Shown: piece by piece, positions 45,822 through 54,326 of the stretch
How the letters are laid out: every line of letters starts with the position of its first letter
Numbering within the stretch: the first letter of the stretch is position 1
Source: Streptomyces anulatus
Lineage (GTDB): Bacteria > Actinomycetota > Actinomycetes > Streptomycetales > Streptomycetaceae
Assembly (NCBI RefSeq): GCF_014650675.1
Contig: NZ_BMVK01000003.1
Span: forward strand, 665,289-729,288
Reading direction: 5' to 3'
Length of the DNA stretch: 64,000 nucleotides
Translations under genes and position numbers: made by a program
Notes under the pieces: generated by a model
Database searches by the model: none
Seen by the model: the letters and a program-made list of their open reading frames with translations, nothing else
What the model was told of the DNA's origin: nothing

Positions 45822-47333
45822 CTACGACGGCGGGCGTCGGTGGCTGTGCGGAGCGCCGCCGTACGGCTGGGGCGGCGGGTAGGCGCCCGGGGCGTATCCG
45901 GGCGTGGGCCCGTGCGTCTGTCCGTATCCGGGCGTGTGCCCGGGGCCGTATCCGGTTCCGTACCCGTACCCGTTGGCGTATCCGTTTCCGGTTCCGTACG
46001 GGGGCGGCAGGGGGCGGCCGTGGTGGGCGCCCGGGCGGGCCGTCAGGAGGGCCGCGTGGGCGAGGGCAGGGGCGGCGACCTCCCGGCGCTGCCAGAGGTG
46101 GTGCAGCAACTCCCGTTCCCGCGCGCCGAAGTCCGGGCCCACCGCGCCGTGGCGGGCCCGGCGGCGCAGACCCGCCAGGGAGGTCGCGAACGACTCGTAC
46201 TCCGCTACCGCGCGGGCCGCGGCCCTGCCCCGCGTCCGGTCCGGCTGCCAGTGGCGGGCCAGGTCGCGGGCCATGCCCCGGGCCCGCATGGAGGAGAGCG
46301 CCGACGGCTCGGCCGGGGTGAGCCAGCCGGCCGCCGCATAGGCGGGCAGCTCGGCCGCCAGGGTGCGCAGCTCCCGCTGACGCGACCAGATCGCCAGCCA
46401 GGTCACCAGGCCGAACGCCGGGACCATGACGATCCCGTACACCGTGTAGAAGCCGTACGGGCCGAAGGACGACGAGCCGTTCCACAGGGCGTGCAGACCC
46501 ATCGCCAGCAGCAGCCCCAGCAGCGGCAGGGCGATCCGGCGGGCCCGGTGGCGGCGGGCGCTGACGGCGGCGAAGCCGAAGCCGAGGCCGGTGAGGACCG
46601 TGAACAGGGGATGCGCGAACGGCGACATCACGATCCGCACGAAGAACGTCCCGGCCGTCACCGAGGCGAACCCGGAGCTGCCCGACAGCTGGTCCTCGCC
46701 GAAGGCGTTGCCCAGATAGAGGATGTTCTCGGTGAACGCGAAGCCCGTCGCGGTGAAGCCGGCGACGACGACGCCGTCCACCACCCCGCTGAACTCCCGT
46801 CTGCGGAACAGGAAGATCAGCAGCACGGCCGCCGCCTTCGCGCTCTCCTCGACCACGGGGGCGATCACCGTCGCCCCCAGGGTGTCGGCGCTCGCCGGGT
46901 CGGCCGTCGCGGTGGCTATCCAGCGCGTCGCGAACGAGTTGGCGATGATCGCGACGAGCGCGGCGGCGCACGCGCCCCAGGCGAAGGAGAACAGCAGATT
47001 CCGCCAGGGCCCCGGCTCGACCCGGTCCAGCCAGCGGAAGGCGGCCATCAGGAGCGGCACCGGAAGCACCGCCAGGCCGAGACCGACGAGGAACCCCTCC
47101 GGGCCGGTCTGCTCCCGGACGAGGGCCAGGATCACCAGCCCGCACAGCACGAGCGCCACGATCACGGCCCCGGCGCGGAACACCTTGCTGCGCCACACCA
47201 TGCCGACGCGGTGCGGCCGGTAGCGCCCTCGGCCGCGCTCCGGCGCGGCGCCCAGGACCTCGTCGAGCCGCTCCTCATGGAGGACCGGGACGGCGGGTCG
47301 CGCCTGCTGCTGCTGCACGGAGGGGTCGGACAC
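45822..47333 (-). CDS. PrsW-family intramembrane metalloprotease
   Basis: 503 residues from a GTG. About eight membrane helices (55-300) contain the PrsW motifs: APVVEESAKAAAVLLIF (EExxK), FAFTENILY, and the His motifs SPFAHPLFTVLTGLGFG and GLHALWNG. PrsW proteases make the first cut in some anti-sigma factors in Gram-positives, so it could act on one, possibly the sigma/anti-sigma fusion encoded at 54327-56306; that link is only a hypothesis. The long cytoplasmic C-terminus ends in a Gly/Tyr/Pro-rich tail (GYGYGTGYGPGHTPGYG) from short DNA repeats. Confidence 0.88.
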   Translation of the reverse strand: MSDPSVQQQQARPAVPVLHEERLDEVLGAAPERGRGRYRPHRVGMVWRSKVFRAGAVIVALVLCGLVILALVREQTGPEGFLVGLGLAVLPVPLLMAAFRWLDRVEPGPWRNLLFSFAWGACAAALVAIIANSFATRWIATATADPASADTLGATVIAPVVEESAKAAAVLLIFLFRRREFSGVVDGVVVAGFTATGFAFTENILYLGNAFGEDQLSGSSGFASVTAGTFFVRIVMSPFAHPLFTVLTGLGFGFAAVSARRHRARRIALPLLGLLLAMGLHALWNGSSSFGPYGFYTVYGIVMVPAFGLVTWLAIWSRQRELRTLAAELPAYAAAGWLTPAEPSALSSMRARGMARDLARHWQPDRTRGRAAARAVAEYESFATSLAGLRRRARHGAVGPDFGARERELLHHLWQRREVAAPALAHAALLTARPGAHHGRPLPPPYGTGNGYANGYGYGTGYGPGHTPGYGQTHGPTPGYAPGAYPPPQPYGGAPHSHRRPPS

Positions 47334-47418
47334 CTCTCGACCCTAACGAGGAGCACCGACACCCGGCGACGGCGCATCCGGCCAGGACATGGCGGGGGGC
47401 CGTCGCGGGCGGTGGGCG

Positions 47419-48309
47419 TCAGACGCGGGCGAACAGAAGGTCGTGCACGACGTGCCCCTTGTCCAGGCCCTGTCCCTCGAAGCGGGTGAGCGGCCGGAAC
47501 GCGGGACGCGGGGCGTACCCGCCGTCGGCCGCGGTGTTCTCGAAGCGGGGGTGCGCGGTGAGCACTTCCAGCATCTGCTCGGCGTACGGCTCCCAGTCGG
47601 TCGCGCAGTGGACGACGGCTCCGGGCCTCAGCACCGGGGCCACCAGGTCCAGGAACTCCGGCTGGATCAGGCGCCGTTTGTGGTGCCGGGCCTTGGGCCA
47701 GGGGTCGGGGAAGTAGACCCGCAGGCCGTCGAGCGACTCGGGGGCCAGCATCTCGCGCAGCAGGATGACCGCGTCGCCGTTGGCCACCCGTACGTTGGTC
47801 GAGCCGGCCTTGTCCGCGAGGCCCAGCAGATTGCCCTGGCCGGGGGTGTGGACGTCGACCGCGAGGATGCCGGTGCCCGGGTCGTCGGCCGCCATCTGCG
47901 CGGTGGCCTCGCCCATGCCGAAGCCGATCTCCAGGACGACGGGCAGGCCGTCGAACAGATCGGCCAGGTCCAGGACGCGCTGTCCGTCGATGTCCAGGCC
48001 CCACTTCGGCCACAGCCGCTCCAGGGCGTCCTGCTGGCCGGTCGTGACCCGGCTGCGGCGCGGCTGGAAGCTGCGGATCCGGCGCTCGTGGTGCGAGCCG
48101 GCGGGGTCGGCGGCGGGGCCGCCGGGGAAGCGGGGCTCCATGCGCAGCCGGCGCGCGCGCTCGAAGGACGCGGCGCGCAGCGCGGCGGCTTCGTCGGCCG
48201 CGGCATCGGCCGCCGTGGAGCCGGTCGGCGTGGGGCCGGCGGGCGCCGTGTCGGCCGCGTCGTCGTCGGGGACTGCGGCGGTGCTGGGGTTCAGGGGCTG
48301 CTCAGACAC
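47419..48309 (-). CDS. trmB: tRNA (guanine-N7-)-methyltransferase
   Basis: 296 residues. An Ala/Asp-rich N-terminal extension (about 1-60) precedes the TrmB core: VVLEIGFGMGEATAQMA (SAM motif I), AVDVHTPGQGNLL, then the family signature VYFPDPWPKARHHKRRLIQ, and TRFEGQGLDKGHVVHDL at the end. It makes m7G46 in tRNA. The GTG start overlaps the lhgO stop by 8 nt, so the two genes are co-translated although functionally unrelated. Confidence 0.95.
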   Translation of the reverse strand: MSEQPLNPSTAAVPDDDAADTAPAGPTPTGSTAADAAADEAAALRAASFERARRLRMEPRFPGGPAADPAGSHHERRIRSFQPRRSRVTTGQQDALERLWPKWGLDIDGQRVLDLADLFDGLPVVLEIGFGMGEATAQMAADDPGTGILAVDVHTPGQGNLLGLADKAGSTNVRVANGDAVILLREMLAPESLDGLRVYFPDPWPKARHHKRRLIQPEFLDLVAPVLRPGAVVHCATDWEPYAEQMLEVLTAHPRFENTAADGGYAPRPAFRPLTRFEGQGLDKGHVVHDLLFARV

Positions 48310-49558
48310 AATGACCGGATTCTACGGCGGGCGGCTTCCATCCCGTCTCCCGAGCCCGGCGCAGCGCACGCCGCGCCACCTCCCGTCCGATGGGCAGGCA
48401 CGCCGTCGCGGCGGGCGACGGGGCGTTGAGCACATGCACGGTGTGCGGGGCCTCGCGGATCAGGAAGTCGTCGACCAGCGTGCCGTCCTTCAGCACGGCC
48501 TGGGCCCGGACCCCGGCGGGCGACGGGCGCAGGTCGTCCTCGGTGACGGCGGGCAGCAGCCGCTGGACGGCCCGGGTGAAGGCGGACCGGGACAGCGAGC
48601 GGTGCACCTCGCCCGCCCCGTACCGCCAGTGTCTGCGGGCGATGTGCCAGGTGCCCGGCCAGCTCAGCGTGGACAGCAGTTCGGCGGGGCGGACCTGCGG
48701 CCAGGTGTATCCCTCGCGGGCCAGGGCGGGGACCGCGTTCGGCCCGACGTGGACGGAGCCGTCGAAGCCCCGGGTGAGGTGGACGCCGAGGAAGGGGAAC
48801 GCCGGGTCCGGCACCGGGTAGACCAGGCCGCGCACCAGCTCGGGGCGGGCCAGCGCGTAGTACTCGCCCCGGAACGGCACGATCCGCATCCCCGGGTCGT
48901 CCCCGGCGAGGCGGGCCACCCGGTCGCTGTGGAGGCCCGCGCAGTTGACCAGCACCCTGGCCCGGACGACCGGGCCGTCCGCCGTGCGCACCGCGACACC
49001 CCAGGGGCGCCGGTCCACCGCGGTGACCTCCGCGCCGTACCGCACGATGCCGCCCATGGCGGTGACCTCGGCGGCGAGGCGGCCGGCGACGGCGGTGAAG
49101 TCGCAGACGCCCGTCGTGCCGACCCGGATCGCCGCGAGGCCCCGGACCTCCGGCTCGTACTCCGCGATCTGGGCGGGGCCCAGCTCCCGCACGGGCAGTC
49201 CGTGCTCGCGGCCGCGCTGCACCAGGCCGTGCAGCCGGGGCAGCTCGGAGCGTTCGGTGGCGACGATCAGCTTGCCGGTGGTGGCGTGGGCGATGGAGTG
49301 CTCGGCGCAGAAGTCCGCCAGCTCGGCGGAGCCGCGCACCGCGTACCGGGCCTTGAGGGAACCGGGGCGGTAGTAGATGCCGCTGTGGATCACGCCGCTG
49401 TTGCGGCCGGTCTGGTGGCGGGCGGGGCCGCGCTCCTTCTCCAGGACCGTCACCCGGGTGCCCGGCGCGGACCGCAGAAGCGCGTACGCGGTCGACAGAC
49501 CGACGATCCCGCCGCCGATCACCAGCACATCGCAGTCGTACGCCGCGTGCGTCATCAT
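48302..49558 (-). CDS. lhgO: L-2-hydroxyglutarate oxidase
   Basis: 418 residues from the ATG at 49558, with GGAGG 7 nt upstream. The FAD-binding Rossmann motif CDVLVIGGGIVGLSTAYAL is at the N-terminus. The family block HQTGRNSGVIHSGIYYRPGSLKA and later CDFTAVAGRLA, FRGEYYAL and PFLGVHLTRGFDGSVHVGPNAV identify LhgO. It oxidises L-2-hydroxyglutarate to 2-oxoglutarate at the membrane, repairing a by-product of metabolism. It lies upstream of trmB in a two-gene operon. Confidence 0.92.
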   Translation of the reverse strand: MMTHAAYDCDVLVIGGGIVGLSTAYALLRSAPGTRVTVLEKERGPARHQTGRNSGVIHSGIYYRPGSLKARYAVRGSAELADFCAEHSIAHATTGKLIVATERSELPRLHGLVQRGREHGLPVRELGPAQIAEYEPEVRGLAAIRVGTTGVCDFTAVAGRLAAEVTAMGGIVRYGAEVTAVDRRPWGVAVRTADGPVVRARVLVNCAGLHSDRVARLAGDDPGMRIVPFRGEYYALARPELVRGLVYPVPDPAFPFLGVHLTRGFDGSVHVGPNAVPALAREGYTWPQVRPAELLSTLSWPGTWHIARRHWRYGAGEVHRSLSRSAFTRAVQRLLPAVTEDDLRPSPAGVRAQAVLKDGTLVDDFLIREAPHTVHVLNAPSPAATACLPIGREVARRALRRARETGWKPPAVESGHCV

Positions 49559-49703
49559 CACGCCACCTCCCACCCCGATAGTGCACTGACCCACTGACAA
49601 CCGGCTCAAACCCGAGCCGGGCAGGGCGTGGCGCACACTTCGCCCGGCGGCTCCCCGGACCGGGTCCCGCCGGGCGCCTTCCGCCGCCCGGCCGCCGCCC
49701 GGC

Positions 49704-51293
49704 TCAGACCGGGGTGACCAGCAGCGGGCGCGCCCGTTCCCGCAGCTCGGCGACGCGGGGCTCGTCCCCGTACGGCTCCAGGCGGTGGAGCAGATCGCGT
49801 ACGTACTCCGTGGTGCGGGCCGAGGAGATCCGCCCGGCGACCTCCACCGCCCGGGTGCCCGCCGCGCAGGCCGCGTCCAGATTGCCCGACTCCAGCTCGG
49901 CGACGGCGGACACGACGAGCCGCAGTCCGTGGCTGCGGACGAACTCCTCGGTCGGCCGGGACAGCGCCTGCTCCGTGAAGCGCCGCACCTGGCGGGGGGC
50001 CTTCAGGTCCCGGTAGCACTCGGCGGCGTCGGCGGCGAACCGGTCGTAGCCGTAGAAGCCGAGCCACGGCGGGTCGGAGTCGCCGGCCCGGGACCGCTCC
50101 AGCCAGCTCTCGGCGCCCTTGAGCGCGGCCCCCGCGGCCGGTGCGTCGCCCGCCTTCGCATGGGCACGGGCCTCCACCAGCCGGAAGAAGCTCATGGTGC
50201 GGGCGGTGGCGAGACCGCGGTTGCGCTCGACGGCCGCCTGGGCGAGGTCGACCCCTTCGTCGGCGAAGCCCCGGTAGGTCGCCTGGAGGGACATCGAGGC
50301 GAGGACATAGCCGCCGAGCGGGACGTCGGCGGCGGCCCGGGCCAGGCGCAGGGCCTGGATGTAGTAGCGCTGGGCGGCCTCCTGCTGCCCGGTGTCGAAG
50401 GCCATCCAGCCGGCCAGCCGGGTCAGCTCGGCCGACGCGCCGAACAGGGCCCGCCCGACCTCGTCGGTGTACGAGCCGAGGAGCAGCGGTGCGGCGTCGA
50501 CGCGTAAACACTCGGGAACCATGGAGGAGCGCCAGTCGCCGCCCCCGTACTTGGAGTCCCAGCGCCGGGCGTCCTGGGCCGCCTCGCGCAGCTTCGACAC
50601 ATCGCTGTGTCCGACCCGCAGCGGTGAGGCGTCCGCCACGGCGTCCGGGCCGGGCTGGAGCGGGACGGAGCCCGCCGCGCCGGGTGTGGCGCCGCCGGTG
50701 TGGAGAATGTGTGCGCCCCGGGCGTCCGGTGCGGCCCCCGATCCGCGGGGACCGGCCCCGCCGGGGCTCTCGGACCCGCCGCCGCGCGCCCCGAGGATCG
50801 CGGCCTGTGCGGCCGTGGGGTCCCGGGCCACCGACGGATCGGCGGGGGTTATCAGCCAGCGCGACGCGGGGGTCGCATAGGCGCTCACCGAGAACGATCC
50901 CGCCAGGGACTGCCAGATCCCGCCGCCGCCCCGCCGCCCGGCCAGATCCAGCCGGTACAGCTCGGTCGCCGACCGGACCGCCTCGCCCACGTCCCGGGGG
51001 AAGGCGAGGCCGACCTCCGGGGCCGGGTCCGCGTCGGCGAGGCCGATCTCGTGCAGCGGGACCGGCCGGCCGAGCTTGGCCCCGATCGCCGCCGCGATGA
51101 GATGCGGCGCCGCGCCCTGCGGCACCATTCCCTTGGCGACCCACCGGGCCACCGAGGTCTTGTCGTAGCGAAGTGTCAGACCGCGCTGTGCTCCGAGGTC
51201 GTTGACCCGCCGGGCGAGCCCGGCGTTACTGATTCCCGCGAGGGCGAGAACCGTGCCGAGCTTCTCGTTCGGCCCGCGTTGCTCCCTGGACAT
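49704..51293 (-). CDS. Sporulation-associated TPR regulator with a TTA codon
   Basis: 529 residues. The N-terminus (about 8-70; [23 protein letters not shown]...[16 protein letters not shown]) resembles a lambda-repressor-like helix-turn-helix. A Gly/Ala-rich linker (about 150-230) is followed by helical TPR-like repeats (about 270-520). The layout matches the Streptomyces sporulation-associated/NsdA-like family that modulates development and antibiotic production. The codon at 50505-50507 is TTA (Leu, codon 263), the only in-frame TTA I found in the window, so translation should depend on bldA tRNA-Leu. Confidence 0.85.
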   Translation of the reverse strand: MSREQRGPNEKLGTVLALAGISNAGLARRVNDLGAQRGLTLRYDKTSVARWVAKGMVPQGAAPHLIAAAIGAKLGRPVPLHEIGLADADPAPEVGLAFPRDVGEAVRSATELYRLDLAGRRGGGGIWQSLAGSFSVSAYATPASRWLITPADPSVARDPTAAQAAILGARGGGSESPGGAGPRGSGAAPDARGAHILHTGGATPGAAGSVPLQPGPDAVADASPLRVGHSDVSKLREAAQDARRWDSKYGGGDWRSSMVPECLRVDAAPLLLGSYTDEVGRALFGASAELTRLAGWMAFDTGQQEAAQRYYIQALRLARAAADVPLGGYVLASMSLQATYRGFADEGVDLAQAAVERNRGLATARTMSFFRLVEARAHAKAGDAPAAGAALKGAESWLERSRAGDSDPPWLGFYGYDRFAADAAECYRDLKAPRQVRRFTEQALSRPTEEFVRSHGLRLVVSAVAELESGNLDAACAAGTRAVEVAGRISSARTTEYVRDLLHRLEPYGDEPRVAELRERARPLLVTPV

Positions 51294-51453
51294 GCGCCAC
51301 CCCTCGACACACAGACGGCCGCCGCGTCACCGAGGACGGCGCGCGGCATTCGTACCGATGCCTCCCCAGGTTCGAACCTCCGTACTCCGCCTGCACACGC
51401 ATGTGGCCGAGCCCCGAGGAATATGCCCCCCTGTTGAGAACACCAGTAAACAC

Positions 51454-51482
51454 AGCGTAGTTCTCCCTATCCCTACCGTTAA
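51454..51482 (-). promoter_or_regulatory. Promoter of the TTA-containing regulator
   Basis: On the - strand TTAACG (51477-51482), a 17-bp spacer and TACGCT (51454-51459), about 160 nt before the start codon. An imperfect dyad TGTTGAGA...TAAACA (about 51433-51453) lies just downstream and could be an operator. Confidence 0.55.
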
Positions 51483-52126
51483 GGGGCAGACGTCCGGATG
51501 GCGGGATTGTTGTCCGTGCGGGCGGTCCGGGCCGCCCGGGCGGCGACGCGCGGGCCGGGGTGCGGCGTGCTCCCGGTGTGTGGCCGTGCGCCCGGCCGTG
51601 CGCTCTGGCCCGGCGATCGGCGGAACGCTTGTCTGGGTACCGCGTGGGTCGGCCCGCTGCACTGGACTCAGTGGGCTGGGGGAAACCGCCGCTCCATTCC
51701 CCGCGGGCGGTGGACCGGTCCGGGAGGTGAGGCCCACCTCCCGGACTGTGCGTGGAAGGGTCCGCCAGGGGGGCGCGGCACGACATGCGCGCAGGGTGGC
51801 GCTTCGAGAGAATGGCCGAATAGCGACGGTCCGGTGAGGGTCAGGCCAACGGTCCGACTATGGCCGGATATCGGCGCTGTTTCCGGGCGGCGCCGGCCCC
51901 TCCCCTTCCACGGGGGCGGGCCGGGGCGGCGCGGAGACCGGAAGGCCCCGCCTCCGTAACTCCCGGAACCGGCAGTTCCGTTGTTGTCGTCGCGGTGAAG
52001 ACCGCGTCCGGCCTTTGCCAGGGGCGCATGCTCTTCCGGCGTGCGCTGCCCGTACACCCTCTCGTGCGGCATTGTCGTGGCAGCATGTCCCGCAGCGGCG
52101 TTTCGCTCGTCAAGTGCGCCGTTTTG
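51483..52126. other. Long non-coding gap between divergent genes
   Basis: About 640 bp. ORFs in it look like random high-GC frames. It contains an imperfect GC hairpin (51893-51924, CCGGCCC with GGGCCGG and an inner CCCC/GGGG). No lasso-type precursor peptide or other small gene is convincing, although I looked for one because of the AsnB-like neighbour. Confidence 0.4.
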
Positions 52127-52143
52127 TCCACAGCCTGTGGAGG
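52127..52143 (+). promoter_or_regulatory. Hairpin overlapping the ribosome binding site of the AsnB-like gene
   Basis: TCCACA (52127-52132) and TGTGGA (52136-52141) form a 6-bp stem with a 3-nt loop. The GGAGG ribosome binding site (52139-52143) is partly inside the stem. This could limit translation initiation. Confidence 0.5.
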
Positions 52144-52148
52144 CGGCG

Positions 52149-54260
52149 ATGCGTTGGTTGGTGGGATGGAGCAGTATCGCCGCGAGCTTCGGCACTGTCG
52201 GCGCCGTCGGAAACGGCGGAGAGGGGCGCACGGTTCACCCCGTGGGCTCCCAACTCCTGTGGGGAGACCCGGATCCGCTGTGGGCGGTCGGTGACTGGCG
52301 GCCCGACGAGATCCGCGTCATCGTCGTCGCGACCCCCGAAGGGGCGCCCACCGCCCGTCTCGCGGTCCTCGGCTGCTGCGGCGCCACCGACGAGCAGCTG
52401 CGCGTCGGGCTGCTCGCCGCGCGCGGCGGCGCGATGCGCCATCTCACCGCCTGGCCCGGCAGTTACACCGCCGTCGTGCAGATCGGCCGCCGCATCACCG
52501 TCGCGGGCGATCTGGCCGGCGCCCGGCCCGTCTTCCACACCCCCTGGGCCAACGGCACCGCCTTCGCCACCGCCGCCCTGCCGCTCGCCGACCTCATCGA
52601 GGCCCAGCTCGACATCGGGCACCTCGCCGCCCTGCTCGCCTGCCCGGAGACCCCCGAGGCCCTCGGCGACGGCACGCCCTACGTGGGCGTGAAGCGGGTG
52701 CCGCCGGGCCACGCGCTCATCCTGCGGGAGGGCTCGCGGGAGATCACCGGATACGAGGCCGTCGCCTCGCTCGCCGTCGCCGCACCCCAGGCCGACCCGG
52801 TGCACGCCGTGGAGGGCGTACGGGACGCGCTCGTCGAAGCCGTACGCGCCCGGCTCACGGCCCCGCGCCATGCGCCGGAAGCCCAGGCGCCGGACCCGGG
52901 GCCCGTCCCCGGCATGGGCCCCGCCGACCGGCGCGCGGCCCGGGGAGGTCCCGTGGCGGGCATCGGCGCCGACCTCTCCGGCGGCAGCGCCTCCGCCACC
53001 CTCGCCCTGCTCGCCTCCGGACTGCCCGGACTCCCCGGCACCCTCCTCGGCCACGGCACCGGCGCGGGGGAGCGGCTGCTCGCCGTCACCTTCAACGACC
53101 TCACCACCCGCGGCAACGAGGACGAGCTGGAGCGGGCCCGCGTCATCGCCGCCAACCCGCGCCTGCACCACGTGGTCGTCGCGGCGGGCGAAGAGGCCCT
53201 GCCGTACGCCTCGTTGGAGGCGGGCGCGCTCACCGACGAACCGGCCCCCTCCCTCGTCCTCGCCGAACGCCACCGCCGCCGGCTGTCCGCGGGCAGCGCC
53301 GACCACCTCGTCGGGAACGGGGCCCGGCAGGTCCTGGACGCCCACCCGGCCCGCCTCGCCGACCTCCTGATGGACCGGCGCAGACGCCACCTCCTGCGCC
53401 CCGTCGCCGCCCTGACCAAGGCCGAAGGCCCCACGGCCCACTCCCTGTTCGTCCCGCTGACGGTCTACCGCGCCGCCCGCCGCCTGGCCCGCACGTCGTA
53501 CCGCACCGGCCTGGAGTCCGCCGCCGGGCTCCTCCCCGACGCCAACCGCTACGCCCCCGACCTCGCCACCCCCGCCGACGCCTCGCTCGCCGCCCTCGCC
53601 TGGTCGCGCCCGGGACCGGCGGCGCGCTGGCTGACGGGGGAGGCGCTGGCCGAAGTATCGGTTCGTCTCCAGGAGGCGGCGATCAGGCCCGCCTCCGTGC
53701 AGCGCCCGGGGGAGGCCCGCGCCCGCGCCGCCCTCGCCCGGGGAGCCGCCGACCACCGGATCCTGGAGCAGGCCGCGGAGATCCGCAGCCAGCGCCTGCA
53801 CGCCCCGTTCCTCGACAACCAGGTCGTCCGGGCGGCCCGCGCCCTGCCCGAGTCGCTGCGCGTCCAGCCCGGCGCACGGGCCGCGATCCTGCGCCGGGTG
53901 CTCAGCGGGGCGGGCATCCACGATCTGCCGCCCGGCTGGGGAACGCCCTCCCAGGCCACCTCCACCGCCGTCACCCGCACCGGCCTGCGCATCGCGCTGC
54001 CCGACCTGATGGCCCTCTTCGACGCCCCGCTGCTGGCCGACGCGGGCCTGGTCGAGGCCCGCGTGGTCCGCAAGGCCCTGCGCGCCGCCTCCGAGGGCGA
54101 GCCGCTGCCCCTGGACGGCCTGGCGGACCTGGCCTCCACCGAACTGTGGCTGCGCCGTCTGCTGGCCCGACGCGGCACCTGCTGGACGGGTACGGCCGCT
54201 CCGCGCCAGCGCGCGGTCGCGGGCGGTGTGATCCCCGCCCGGCGCACGCTCCAGCCCTGA
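52149..54260 (+). CDS. Asparagine-synthetase-like protein with degenerate active sites
   Basis: 703 residues from an ATG with GGAGG upstream. The N-terminal half follows the AsnB glutaminase fold (GSYTAVVQIGRRITVAGDLAGARPVFH) but begins MRW, so the nucleophilic Cys2 is absent. The synthetase half has LSGGSASATLALL (residues 277-282 SGGSAS) where active enzymes have SGG-L/T-D-S, so the PP-loop Asp is lost. The distal HAPFLDNQVVRAARALPESLR motif is retained. No lasso precursor or peptidase is nearby. It may be a non-amidating ligase or a structural protein. It is divergent from the sporulation-associated regulator. Confidence 0.8.
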   Translation: MRWLVGWSSIAASFGTVGAVGNGGEGRTVHPVGSQLLWGDPDPLWAVGDWRPDEIRVIVVATPEGAPTARLAVLGCCGATDEQLRVGLLAARGGAMRHLTAWPGSYTAVVQIGRRITVAGDLAGARPVFHTPWANGTAFATAALPLADLIEAQLDIGHLAALLACPETPEALGDGTPYVGVKRVPPGHALILREGSREITGYEAVASLAVAAPQADPVHAVEGVRDALVEAVRARLTAPRHAPEAQAPDPGPVPGMGPADRRAARGGPVAGIGADLSGGSASATLALLASGLPGLPGTLLGHGTGAGERLLAVTFNDLTTRGNEDELERARVIAANPRLHHVVVAAGEEALPYASLEAGALTDEPAPSLVLAERHRRRLSAGSADHLVGNGARQVLDAHPARLADLLMDRRRRHLLRPVAALTKAEGPTAHSLFVPLTVYRAARRLARTSYRTGLESAAGLLPDANRYAPDLATPADASLAALAWSRPGPAARWLTGEALAEVSVRLQEAAIRPASVQRPGEARARAALARGAADHRILEQAAEIRSQRLHAPFLDNQVVRAARALPESLRVQPGARAAILRRVLSGAGIHDLPPGWGTPSQATSTAVTRTGLRIALPDLMALFDAPLLADAGLVEARVVRKALRAASEGEPLPLDGLADLASTELWLRRLLARRGTCWTGTAAPRQRAVAGGVIPARRTLQP

Positions 54261-54326
54261 CCGGAATCACGCCCCGGTCCTGACCGGAAGACGATGCCGG
54301 GAAGCCCGGCCCGGGGCGCGTACGGC

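Noticed and set aside
51294..54260. Lasso-peptide biosynthetic cluster around the AsnB-like gene
   Set aside because: No precursor peptide, B-type peptidase or RRE domain is visible, and the synthetase motif is degenerate.
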